From contig JADKGZ010000001.1 in NCBI GenBank assembly GCA_016722025.1, positions 583,015 to 647,014 of the forward strand: DNA of 64,000 nt. Direction: 5' to 3'. Position numbers and translations under genes: made by a program. The stretch comes from Acidimicrobiaceae bacterium. GTDB lineage: Bacteria; Actinomycetota; Acidimicrobiia; Acidimicrobiales; Ilumatobacteraceae. The notes beneath the pieces were generated by a model. That model saw nothing but the letters and a program-made list of their open reading frames with translations. It was not told where the DNA came from and ran no database searches. Shown here piece after piece: positions 47,500 to 56,493 of this stretch (positions within the stretch are counted from its first letter, which is position 1; each line of letters starts with the position of its first letter).

Positions 47500-49290
47500 T
47501 CAGCCGGCGGGGCTGGGGTAGTCGCCGCGCTCTTCTCCAGCGGGTGCTGTCTCGTAGATCGCCACCGCTCCGGCCGGATCGAACATCTTGTCGTCGGTGG
47601 GCCACTGGCCCGGCAGGTAGCGCAGGCCACCGTCGACGTACTGGTACATGCCAGTGCCTTCACGGCGGATCTCGTCGGGGCCCGTCGCGACGGGATCCCA
47701 CCAGAACGCAGTGGCGTCGTCGACGCCCTGATAGTCCGCGACGCCACCCCAGTAGCCCTTGTCACCATAGGAGAGGTACGGCTGGCTGATGCCGGGCCGG
47801 GTGCCTTCCGCCGCGAACAGCGTGTCGCGGAACGTCTCGGGCGACAGGTTGGGGCCGACCCCCTGCACGACGGCGAAGAACAGTGCCGGACTGGGCGCGA
47901 TGACCCCGATGGAGTCGTTGGCCGGCGGCTCGACACCCGTGAACCACTCGTAGTTGGCGTAGGCGCCGCTGGTGGTGGGGTTGCTGCGTGCGGCCAGTTG
48001 GGTGACCCCGAACGCGTGGGCCCACTGCTGCTGGTCGTACGTGCGGGCAAACGCGGTGACATCGACCAACGTGCTGGCCGCCACGACCCACTCCGGGAAG
48101 TACTCCTGTGCGGTGGCTTCGTTGGTGAAGTCGCGCGGGGCCACCGGGTCGCCGCTGAAGACGATCGTGGTGACGCCGGCCGCCTTCATCTTGGTGATCA
48201 CCTGTGATGCCGTCTGCTGAATGGTCGCCGGGTCGAGCTGATAGGCGGCGACCGCGGCGAGCGGTGAACCCATCGTGTCCATCGCGGCAGCGAACGTGTC
48301 GGCGAGGTCCTTCGAGGCGCCACTGCTCTCCAGGTACACCAGGCCGAAGCTGCGCGGCAGGGCCTTCACCGCATCGCCACCGTGCTCGGCGTTCTTGCCG
48401 ATCAGTTGCTTCTCGATGAACTCGAGCACGTGCGCCTGCTTCTGCAACGCGCTGCCGTCGAGGCCCCAGACGTATGGGTCGCGATCGGTGTAGAAGTTGG
48501 CGGGCTGGCCGGGCGTGCAGCTGATGCACAGCACCTGGCGCGCTGCCAGCTCGTCACCGAAGGCGCTCGTGAGCGCTGGCCCACCAAGCACCGCGAACGG
48601 CGAGTACTGCTCGGCGATCGTGGCCGCATCGGCGCGCGCCGCCACTTCGTCGGTGGCACCGCCGGTACCTTCGAACGTGACCAGGTTGATCTTGCGGCCG
48701 TAGAGCTCGTAGTACGCCTCGTAGTAGGCGACGAGGCCCTTCATCGTGTCGGCGTACTGCTCGTTGGTGTCGTCGTTGTCGATTGCATCGGTGATGTAGG
48801 CGATGATCGGGTCGTTCGCCTGGCCGATGTAGTTGACGACCGTGATCTCCTCTGCGGTCACGCCGGTGGCCGTGACCCCACCGTTGTCGCCGGTGAACGG
48901 CGCCATGCACTCCGGTGCGAAGTAGTCGGGCACTGCCAACCGACCGGTGGCGGTGTCGCAGCGCTCGCCCCACTCCACATCACCTTCGATGCCTTGCTCG
49001 ACGGCTTGTGAGTACGACAGCGGGAACGTGATCTCATCGGTGGGGGCGCCAGTCGTGTCGACCCCGGTGTCGGGTGCGCCAGTGTCGGGCGGGCCGGTCT
49101 CCGGAGGCGTCGTCGACTCGGCGGCGACCGTGGTGGTTGCTGCCGTGGTGGTCTTGCTGTCGTCGTCCTTGGTGGCCAGCAGCACGCCGCCACCGATGGC
49201 AACCACCGCGAGCACACCCGCGATCGGTCCCCATCTTTTCAGCTGCCGGTTGCTGCCCCCATTTGCTCCCGAAGTGCTGGCCGGTTGCAT
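47500..49290 (-). CDS. Branched-chain amino acid-type ABC substrate-binding protein
   Basis: A 596-residue type I periplasmic-binding protein of the LivJ group. An N-terminal membrane anchor (about 20-40) precedes a Thr-rich linker (about 45-85) and the binding domain (ITVVNYIGQANDPIIAYITD, SPFAVLGGPALTSAFGDEL, FGLVYLESSGASKDLADTF, VTTIVFSGDPVAPRDF). It is larger than LivJ (about 370) because of the anchor, linker and inserts. It lies two bases downstream of the MFS-LivF-LivG gene, last in its transcription unit. Actinobacterial members often bind short-chain organic acids or amides rather than leucine. Confidence 0.88.
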   Translation of the reverse strand: MQPASTSGANGGSNRQLKRWGPIAGVLAVVAIGGGVLLATKDDDSKTTTAATTTVAAESTTPPETGPPDTGAPDTGVDTTGAPTDEITFPLSYSQAVEQGIEGDVEWGERCDTATGRLAVPDYFAPECMAPFTGDNGGVTATGVTAEEITVVNYIGQANDPIIAYITDAIDNDDTNEQYADTMKGLVAYYEAYYELYGRKINLVTFEGTGGATDEVAARADAATIAEQYSPFAVLGGPALTSAFGDELAARQVLCISCTPGQPANFYTDRDPYVWGLDGSALQKQAHVLEFIEKQLIGKNAEHGGDAVKALPRSFGLVYLESSGASKDLADTFAAAMDTMGSPLAAVAAYQLDPATIQQTASQVITKMKAAGVTTIVFSGDPVAPRDFTNEATAQEYFPEWVVAASTLVDVTAFARTYDQQQWAHAFGVTQLAARSNPTTSGAYANYEWFTGVEPPANDSIGVIAPSPALFFAVVQGVGPNLSPETFRDTLFAAEGTRPGISQPYLSYGDKGYWGGVADYQGVDDATAFWWDPVATGPDEIRREGTGMYQYVDGGLRYLPGQWPTDDKMFDPAGAVAIYETAPAGEERGDYPSPAG

Positions 49291-49292
49291 GG

Positions 49293-52220
49293 CTACCCCC
49301 TTGTGCCGGAGCGCTCGCGCGCCGCTGCGTTGTTCCCCAAATAGCTCTCTATCACGTCTGGATGACCCAGTACGTCAGCGGGTGCGCCCTCGGTGAGCAC
49401 AGCACCCTGATCCAGCGCGACCAGTCGATCACTGATCGACGAGATGAGCGGGATGTCGTGTTCGATGACCAGCAGGCTGGCGCCCATCTCGTCGCGCAGT
49501 CGTCGCAGCACGGGTGCCAACGCTTCCACCTCACGCTGTGCGATGCCACTGCTCGGTTCGTCGAGCAGCACCATCACCGGACGGTGCGCAGCGATGCAGG
49601 CGAGGTCGACGACGCGACGCGTACCGGTGCTTAGCTCGCGCACGAACGAGTTGCGATAGTCGCCGAGGTTGATCAACTCGATCAGCTCGTGCACGCGCAG
49701 CCTCGTGCGCTCCTCGTCGTCGAACACCGCGGGCAGCCGCAGTGCCGCGGCGAGCGCGCTGCGGCTGTTGACCCATCGCTCGAGGGACACCGCGAGGGTC
49801 TCGCTGACGGTCATGTCGGGGAACAGCCGCGCATCCTGGAAGCTGCGCCCCAACCCGGCGGCGGCGCGCTCGCTCGCGCCCAGGTTGGTGATGTCGCGCC
49901 CCTGCAGCTCGATGCGACCACTGTCGACCGCGACGAACCCGCTGACAAGATCGAAGATGGTGGTCTTGCCGGCGCCGTTGGGGCCGATCATGCCGACGAT
50001 CTCGTGCGACCGCACATCGAAGGTCGCGCCGTTCACCGCCCGGTTGCCACCGAACGCGACGGCGATCTCGTTGACTCGCAGCAGCGGCGCCACGTTCTCA
50101 TCGGTCGCCGAGTCGCGGCGCACGGCCGTCGCGGTGCCATCGGGCTCGGCGGCGCCGGACAGGAACACCGAGCGCAGCAGATCCTTGCGCCCGAGCAGAT
50201 CTGCGGTAGGCCCGCTGAAGCGGATGGTGCCGCGTTCCATGAAGTACGCCCGCTCGGCAACCGACAACGCGACGTTGACGCTCTGCTCGACCAGGATGAC
50301 GGCGGTGCCCTGCTGAGCCACGCGCTGCACGATGGGAAGGAGCTGGCCCACCACCACCGGTGCGAGCCCCAACGAAAGCTCGTCGATGAGCAGCACCCGC
50401 GGCTGCGCGACGAACGCCATGCCCAGCGCCAGCATCTGCTGCTGGCCGCCACTGAGGTCGGCCGCCGGTCGGTGCAGGCGCTCACGCAACAGCGGGAACA
50501 GCACGAGCACCTCCTCCATCGCCGCGTCGCGACCCACCGGGTCGCGGTGGCGGGTCCAGCCGGCCAGCTGCAGGTTCTCCTGCACCGTCAGGCCGCCGAA
50601 CACCCCTTGGCCGCCGGGCATCTGGCTGATGCCGAGGGCCGCGATCTCGTTGGGCGGAGCATGCGTGACATCGCGGCCGTCGAGGATGACGGCCCCGCGA
50701 TCTGCTTCCACCACCCCGCTGATCGACTTCAGCAGGGTGCTCTTGCCGGCGCCGTTGGTGCCCAGCAGCGCGACGATCTCGCCTTCCTTGACGTCGAAGT
50801 TCACCCCGAACAGCACCTGCCGGCCGCCGTAGCCGGCGTCGAGGTTGCGGATCAGCAGCAGGTCGGCCTCGCCGTGGCGGCGTTGGTACAGCGCCTCGCT
50901 ACGAGCAGCCGACGCTTGCCACACCTGCGCGATGTCGCCGTCGATGGTGTTCTGCGCGGTGCCCAGGATGAGGCTGCCGATGATGAACAGCGGCACCAGC
51001 GTGAGCATGCCGACGCGAATGCCCACGTGGCTGCTGATCCAGCCGATCAACGGCAGGATGAGCAGGCCGGGGATGACCCACAGCGATGCCACGGAGAAGC
51101 CGGTGGCGCGAGCGCGAGAGGGAATGGCCAGCGACAGGGCCACCAGGATGCCGGGGCCGACCACGGCGAGGGTGCCGGAGATGACGCAGTTGAGCGCCAC
51201 CGCGATGACGACGTTGGGGGCGAACGCGAAGCCGACCGAGGCGACCGATGTGCCGATGGCAACGCGTGCGATGAAGCGGATGAGCCCACGCATGTCGGCC
51301 ATGAACCGCTTGGTGATGTAACGCGTGCCCACCACCAGCCCCACGAGCTGGAACGGCTCGGCGACTGCCGCTGCCACACCGCGACCGCGCTCGTCGAGAC
51401 CGAACTGCTGCTCGTAGAGCAGCGACGCCAGCACCACGAACCCGATGAGGGCGGTGGCGAGGAAGGGCAGGCTCCACCACAGCCGCTGCAGCGTGGGGAT
51501 CTTCTGCACCGTGCGCCAGCTCTCCGCGAACGACGGCACCGTCTCCTCGGTGTTGGCCACTTCGTCGCTGGCACCCATCGCCGCGCGTTCCCACTTGCCG
51601 CGCACGGGCTCGCGCAGCCGCAGCGCCAGGAAGGCGAAGATGAGCGTGGGCACCACGAACACCAGGAACGGCACGCGCCAACCGAACGCGTACGCCAGCA
51701 TGCCTGCACTGAGCGGGCCGACGAAGGCCCCGACGGCGTTGGCCGCGCGATGTGTGCTGAACACCTTGCTGCGGGCCTCGATGGGGTAGTAGTCGGCGAG
51801 CAGCGAGTTGTGCGTGGGGTCGATGACGGCCTTCCCCAGGCTGCTGCCGCTGCGCGCGATGGTGAGCACCACCACTCCCCCGGCCAGGCCCGTCATGCCG
51901 CTGAACGTGGCCCACACGAGCGCACCGACGATGGCGAGCGGCACTCGTCTGGAACGGTCGGCGTACTGCGCGATCGGCACCTGCAGCGCCAGCGCCGCGA
52001 TCGACGAGAGCGCCACCAGCCCGAGCACCTTGGTGTTGTCGAGCCCGAACTCGTCACGGATGTTGGGGAGCAGGATGCCGAAGGCGGTGCGGTCGAGCTC
52101 GTCGACCGCGTTGAGACCGAACAGCACGACGAGCGGGTAGGCCGACTCGCCGCCGCACACGCCTCGCAGCCACAGCATGGGGTGTGCCACATGACCGAAG
52201 AACTTGCGCACCGCGCTCAT
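49293..52220 (-). CDS. MFS-LivF-LivG triple fusion protein
   Basis: A 975-residue uninterrupted frame with three parts. Residues 1 to about 425 form an MFS-type permease with about 12 helices (first loop QYADRSRRVP). Residues about 453-690 are a LivF-type ATPase (Walker A GTNGAGKST 487-494, signature LSGGQ 589-593, Walker B RVLLIDELSLGL). Residues about 715-962 are a LivG-type ATPase (Walker A GPNGAGKTT 746-753, signature LSTGT 873-877, Walker B VMVLLDEPSSGI). LivF and LivG are normally separate proteins. Its ATG overlaps the stop of the LivH-LivM gene. No frameshift is seen, so the fusion is probably real. The role of the MFS part is unknown. Confidence 0.85.
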   Translation of the reverse strand: MSAVRKFFGHVAHPMLWLRGVCGGESAYPLVVLFGLNAVDELDRTAFGILLPNIRDEFGLDNTKVLGLVALSSIAALALQVPIAQYADRSRRVPLAIVGALVWATFSGMTGLAGGVVVLTIARSGSSLGKAVIDPTHNSLLADYYPIEARSKVFSTHRAANAVGAFVGPLSAGMLAYAFGWRVPFLVFVVPTLIFAFLALRLREPVRGKWERAAMGASDEVANTEETVPSFAESWRTVQKIPTLQRLWWSLPFLATALIGFVVLASLLYEQQFGLDERGRGVAAAVAEPFQLVGLVVGTRYITKRFMADMRGLIRFIARVAIGTSVASVGFAFAPNVVIAVALNCVISGTLAVVGPGILVALSLAIPSRARATGFSVASLWVIPGLLILPLIGWISSHVGIRVGMLTLVPLFIIGSLILGTAQNTIDGDIAQVWQASAARSEALYQRRHGEADLLLIRNLDAGYGGRQVLFGVNFDVKEGEIVALLGTNGAGKSTLLKSISGVVEADRGAVILDGRDVTHAPPNEIAALGISQMPGGQGVFGGLTVQENLQLAGWTRHRDPVGRDAAMEEVLVLFPLLRERLHRPAADLSGGQQQMLALGMAFVAQPRVLLIDELSLGLAPVVVGQLLPIVQRVAQQGTAVILVEQSVNVALSVAERAYFMERGTIRFSGPTADLLGRKDLLRSVFLSGAAEPDGTATAVRRDSATDENVAPLLRVNEIAVAFGGNRAVNGATFDVRSHEIVGMIGPNGAGKTTIFDLVSGFVAVDSGRIELQGRDITNLGASERAAAGLGRSFQDARLFPDMTVSETLAVSLERWVNSRSALAAALRLPAVFDDEERTRLRVHELIELINLGDYRNSFVRELSTGTRRVVDLACIAAHRPVMVLLDEPSSGIAQREVEALAPVLRRLRDEMGASLLVIEHDIPLISSISDRLVALDQGAVLTEGAPADVLGHPDVIESYLGNNAAARERSGTRG

Positions 52221-54327
52221 GCAACCTCTTCCACGGGCTCGAGTGCCACGCCTGCCGGCTGCGCAGTGATCGGTTCGGCGAGAGTGGCGAGGGGTTCGTC
52301 GACGCGTTGCCCGGTGAGCAACCGAACCACGACGTCGCGCAGCTTCACCCACAACCCGCCCAAACCACCGGGCAGGATGAGCAGCACCAGCAGCACGCCG
52401 GCCCCGGTGGACAGCGTCTGCCACGCGGGGTCGGTGATGAACCAGCGGGTGCCACGCAGGTACAGGGCTCCGAGAAACGCCCCACCCAACGAGCCGAGAC
52501 CGCCGATGACCGCGCTGGTGAAGACGTTGAAGCTCTCGCCGGTGGTGAAGCTGTCGATGGAGAACGCTTGCTGCTGGTGCACGAACAGGGCGCCGCCGAC
52601 ACCGGCGACGAAGCCGGAGATGACGAACGCGGTGAGCTTGGAACGCACGACGCCGACCGAGAAGCTCTGCGCGGCCCGCTCGTTTTCGCGAATGGCGATG
52701 ATGACCCGGCCGGCGCGCGACCGACGAATGCCACGCAACGCGAAGTACAGCAAGGCGAAGACCGCGAGCGAGTAGAAGTAGTAGCGCGTTGGTGTGGCAA
52801 CGCTGACGCGACCGAACAGGGGCGGCCGCTCGAAGCGCTCCTCTCCTTTGGGGAACCACGTGAAGAAGCGATCGTTCAGCAACCAGAACTGGGTGGCCAA
52901 GCCGAGGGCGAAGGTGGTGACGGCCAAGTACAGCCCTCGCAGCCGCAGCGCGGGCACACCCACCGCAAACGCGGCCGCCCGCCGGCCATTCCCCCGATGA
53001 CGAGCGCCAGCGTGAGATCGACCTGCCAGCGCGAGGTGACCGTGGCGCTGACCGCCGCCCCGATGCCGACGATGGCCATCTGACCCAGCGACACCTGGCC
53101 GGCCCAGCCGGTGAGCACCACCAGCGAGAGCCCGATGATCGCGAATGCCAGCAACGCCGACGCCTTGATGACGTTGCCGACGCCGAGCAGGCGCGGCAGC
53201 AGCAGCACGAACATTGCCGCAGCGGCCAGCAACGTGTACTTGACGGTGACCACCCACGGGTTGGTGGCCAAGTGCTCGGGCAGCGGGCGCACCTCCTCGG
53301 CGCCGCGCCAGCTGCTGGTGGCGTCGTTGTCGCGCCGCGAGCTGCTGCCTCGCTGGGCCAGCAGGGCGGCGAACATCGCGCCCGCCATGATGGGGTAGGC
53401 CAGGTACGGGGTGTCGGCGTTGCTCTGCACGCCGAACTCGAGCAGCTTCAACGCCACCGCCGCGGCCGCGATGGTGCCCAGGTTCTCCAGCCTGCCGATC
53501 ACGAGCGCGCTGAGTGCGATCAAGAGCGTGGGCAGCCCTTCCGCGAAGCCCAGCGGTACGCCGGTGATGCCACTGCGCAAGAACAGCGCGAGGAACGACA
53601 GCGCTGCCGCCAGCATCCACACCACGGTGTTCAGTCGGGCCACCGGGATGCCCAGCATCGCCGCTCGGTCGCTGCGTTCTGCCGCAGCACGAATGGCCGT
53701 GCCGAGCCGGCTGCGATTCAGGAACCAGGCAACGCCCAACAGCGCCAACGGCGCGACGATCATCGCGATGATGTCGTTGCCGCCGAGGATGAACTTGCTG
53801 GAGTCGGGCTTCCAGGGGGGCCAGCTGACCGACAACGTCAGCTTCCAGTCGAGCGGCGATTCGAGGCGCTGGCTGGCCAGGTTCTTGCCCCACCAGCGCG
53901 GAACCAGGATGCCCAGCACCACCAGCAGCTGCGTGACGCCCAACGTCGCCACGGTCATCACCATGCGCGGCGCGTTGCGGAAGCGGCGGATGATCGCCAT
54001 CTCGACGACCAACCCCAGCACTACCGCGATCAGCATCCCCACGCCGAGACCGATCAAGTACGGCCACTGCCAGAACAGGATGAGCGCCGCCGCGAACCCG
54101 GTGGGCACCGTGCCCAGGTCGGCCTGGGCGAAGTTGACCACTCGGTTGGCCCGGTAGATCAAGGCCATGCCGACAGCCAGCATCGCGGCCAGCAGGCCGA
54201 GCACGAAACCGCGAGTCCACAGCCCCAACGGCATCCCGAAGAACACGAGTTGGATCGCGAAAAGAGCGACGATCGTGAGCGTTGCCACGATCGTGGCAGC
54301 ACTGCGCTGAGCCCCCAAGCGTCGCAC
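52217..54327 (-). CDS. LivH-LivM fused permease (one frameshift near 52980)
   Basis: About 703 residues after correction. The first half is a LivH-type permease (ALIYRANRVVNFAQADLGTV near 56, then GKNLASQRLESP and RSGITGVPLGFAEG); the second half is LivM-type (LTGWAGQVSLGQMAIVGIGAA, then LRGLYLAVTTFALGLATQF, ISGFVAGVGGALFVHQQQAFS, SAVIGGLGSLGGAFLGALY). One base appears to be missing in a G/C run near 52974-52984, splitting it into two frames. The start is a GTG at 54327. It is first in the three-gene unit that ends with the binding protein. Confidence 0.82.
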
Positions 54328-54462
54328 CCGGTGGACCGTACAAGATGCGGCGAGCCACGCGGGTACTTAGCTGCCCTACCGCCGGATTCGGCCGCGCCAC
54401 GACCACTGCCGGCCGGGAGGTGACTTGTCTCGGTGCTTGCGAGTCGGCAGGCTGGGTGCATC

Positions 54463-55023
54463 ATGCGGCGTCGCACACCCGATCAACGGCACATCGTGTG
54501 GCGCTGCGCGCTCGTCGGCGTGCTGGTGCTGCTGCCCGTCGCCTGCAAGAGCAGTCGCGCCCCGGCTGCCACCACGTCCGTCGCCATCACCACCACCACC
54601 GGCTCCACCAGCACCTCCACCAGCACGTCCACGTCAACCACCACGACCACCACGTTGCCGCCAACCACCACCACCGAACCGCTGATCGTGGAGGGAGGCA
54701 TCGTCAAGGTCGCGAATGCGTCCGGCGTCGACGGCGCTGCACGCTCGCTCACGGGCGAACTGGCGGCGCTGGGATTCACCACTCGCGACGGCACTAACGC
54801 TGCGGGGATCGACGAAGACCTGGAGACGAGCAAGATCTACGTGATTGCCGGCAGTGAGCCGGTCGCCGAGTCCGTCAGCAGGTTGATGGGCGGCCTGCCC
54901 GTCGTGCGCATGCCCACCCCGGCCTGGATCAAGGGCGGTACGGCCGGCCTGGGCGACGCCACCGTGCTGGTGATGCTCGGACACGATCTGGCCGGCACGC
55001 CACTTGCCGAGATGCGCGGGTGA
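54463..55023 (+). CDS. LytR_C-domain lipoprotein
   Basis: A 186-residue probable lipoprotein. The signal peptide ends in a lipobox (LLPVAC, Cys at about residue 28), then a long Ser/Thr-rich linker (about 35-75), then a LytR C-terminal-type domain (VKVANASGVDGAARSLTGEL, ALGFTTRDGTNAAG, IYVIAGSEPVAESVSRLMGG). The family accompanies cell-wall LytR-CpsA-Psr enzymes, but no such enzyme is adjacent. The ATG at 54463 gives a proper signal; an upstream Met at 54433 would bury it. It is divergent from the Liv operon, with a 135-base gap that holds no clear promoter or dyad. Confidence 0.8.
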   Translation: MRRRTPDQRHIVWRCALVGVLVLLPVACKSSRAPAATTSVAITTTTGSTSTSTSTSTSTTTTTTLPPTTTTEPLIVEGGIVKVANASGVDGAARSLTGELAALGFTTRDGTNAAGIDEDLETSKIYVIAGSEPVAESVSRLMGGLPVVRMPTPAWIKGGTAGLGDATVLVMLGHDLAGTPLAEMRG

Positions 55024-55061
55024 ACCGCTCCATTCCGGCAGCGCCCTAACCTGCTTCCGCA

Positions 55062-55961
55062 ATGGCGAAGGCGTCGTGGACCACTCATCCCAAGGTGCTC
55101 GGCGTTCGGCGCCGTTCGGCACCGGCCAACCTGCTGGTGCGTGCAATGGAGAACTTCCGCAACCATCGCACCGGGCGCAACGCCACGCTCGTGGCGCACT
55201 TCGGCTTCCTCTCCGTGTTCCCGTTGCTCCTGGTGTTCACCGCCGTGCTGGGCTTCGTGCTGGAGAGCTACCCGAACCTGCAGGAGTCGATCATCGACTC
55301 GGCATGGAACCGCATTCCGTTCGTGGGCCAGCAGTTGAAGACCGAGCCGAGCCAGCTCAAGGGCAACGCACTGGTGCTGGTCGCTGGTCTGCTGGTTGCC
55401 CTGTGGGCCGGCATGCGCGCCTTCAACGTGTTGCAGATGGCGCTCGACGATGTGGCCGAAGTGCCACGCGATGCGCGGCCCAGCCTGGTGCGATCACGAG
55501 CCAGATCGCTGCTGGGCATCGCCTTCGTGGGCGGCGCCCAGGTCACGACGGCCATCCTCACCAGCCTCATCGGCGTCGCCGGGGTGAGCACCATCAACAG
55601 GGTGCTGCTGGCGCTCGGCGCCGTGATCGTCAATGCCGCCGTGCTGGCCGCCACCTATCGCTGGTTGTGCATGCGCGAGCAATCATGGCGTCAGGTCGCG
55701 CCCGGGGCGATCGCCGGTGGCGTGGCCTTCGCGGGGTTGCAGTACACGGGCACAGCCATCGTCGGTCGCGCCATCGCCAATGCCGGCCCCGTCTACGGCG
55801 ACTTCGCGACCGTGATCGGGTTGATCACGTGGTTCAGCCTGCATGCGGCCATTGCACTGCTGGGCGCCGAACTGAACCACGCGCTGCCGGCGCGCCGCTA
55901 CACCGACGCCGACGCCGAGCTCGCCGACGCCGCGAGCAGCCCTCAGGCCTCGACCACCTGA
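55062..55961 (+). CDS. YihY/BrkB family membrane protein
   Basis: A 299-residue inner-membrane protein with about six helices. The family segments are NATLVAHFGFLSVFPLLLVF, WAGMRAFNVLQMALDDV, and FATVIGLITWFSLHAAIALLGAELNHAL (the last two are the most conserved). BrkB was named from Bordetella serum resistance; general function is unknown, and the old ribonuclease BN name is wrong. It starts 38 bases after the LytR_C gene and is probably cotranscribed. It overlaps the convergent SRPBCC gene by 19 bases. Confidence 0.88.
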   Translation: MAKASWTTHPKVLGVRRRSAPANLLVRAMENFRNHRTGRNATLVAHFGFLSVFPLLLVFTAVLGFVLESYPNLQESIIDSAWNRIPFVGQQLKTEPSQLKGNALVLVAGLLVALWAGMRAFNVLQMALDDVAEVPRDARPSLVRSRARSLLGIAFVGGAQVTTAILTSLIGVAGVSTINRVLLALGAVIVNAAVLAATYRWLCMREQSWRQVAPGAIAGGVAFAGLQYTGTAIVGRAIANAGPVYGDFATVIGLITWFSLHAAIALLGAELNHALPARRYTDADAELADAASSPQASTT

Positions 55962-56416
55962 GCGATTCGCTCCAGCGTCTTGGTCATCGAGTCGACGGTC
56001 TTGGATCGCAAGCTGCGCACCGACCACGGGTGGCGCTCCTGGCTGATGTCCCAGCTCTCGCGGACGAGCGTGCCACCTTCTTGCGCAACGAGCTGGTACC
56101 GCCAGATGCGGCCACCGATGAACAGACCCATCAGCGCTTGGGTGGGCCGCGGCTGCCACGCGATGCGGACGTTCTCCTCGAACTCGACGACCGTGTTCTC
56201 CATCGTGTAGCCGATGCCCATCTTCATCGACATGCCGAACTTCGAACCGAGCGCCAATCGCTGCGCTCCACCCGGGGGGCCTTTCACCGTACCGGAACCG
56301 TCGATCTCCTGGTGCCGTGATGGATCCGCCAGGAGATCGAAGATCTTCTCGGCAGGTGCATCGATCAGACGCTCGACGGTGGCGACAGACGGGGACGAAT
56401 CGGAGGTCTCGGGCAT
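55943..56416 (-). CDS. SRPBCC-fold (polyketide cyclase/START-like) protein
   Basis: A 157-residue single-domain SRPBCC protein. The start VERLIDAPAEKIFDLLADPSRH is the family signature, the central GIGYTMENTVVEFEENVRIAW strand and the GTLVRESWDIS strand follow, and a C-terminal helix (SMTKTLERIAQVVEA) closes the ligand cavity. Such proteins bind hydrophobic ligands or act as cyclases or dehydratases; no specific ligand is evident. It is convergent with brkB and divergent from the secreted M15 peptidase. Confidence 0.85.
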   Translation of the reverse strand: MPETSDSSPSVATVERLIDAPAEKIFDLLADPSRHQEIDGSGTVKGPPGGAQRLALGSKFGMSMKMGIGYTMENTVVEFEENVRIAWQPRPTQALMGLFIGGRIWRYQLVAQEGGTLVRESWDISQERHPWSVRSLRSKTVDSMTKTLERIAQVVEA

Positions 56417-56493
56417 GGCCGCAGCAACCGCTCGCGATCGACCGACATTCCCGATGTGTCAAGATCTGGTCCGGACGGGCCGATACCACATCG

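Noticed and set aside
49293..52220. MFS-LivF-LivG as two genes joined by a missing stop
   Set aside because: The linker regions read smoothly without a clear internal start or ribosome-binding site; a fusion is the simpler reading, though reads should confirm it.
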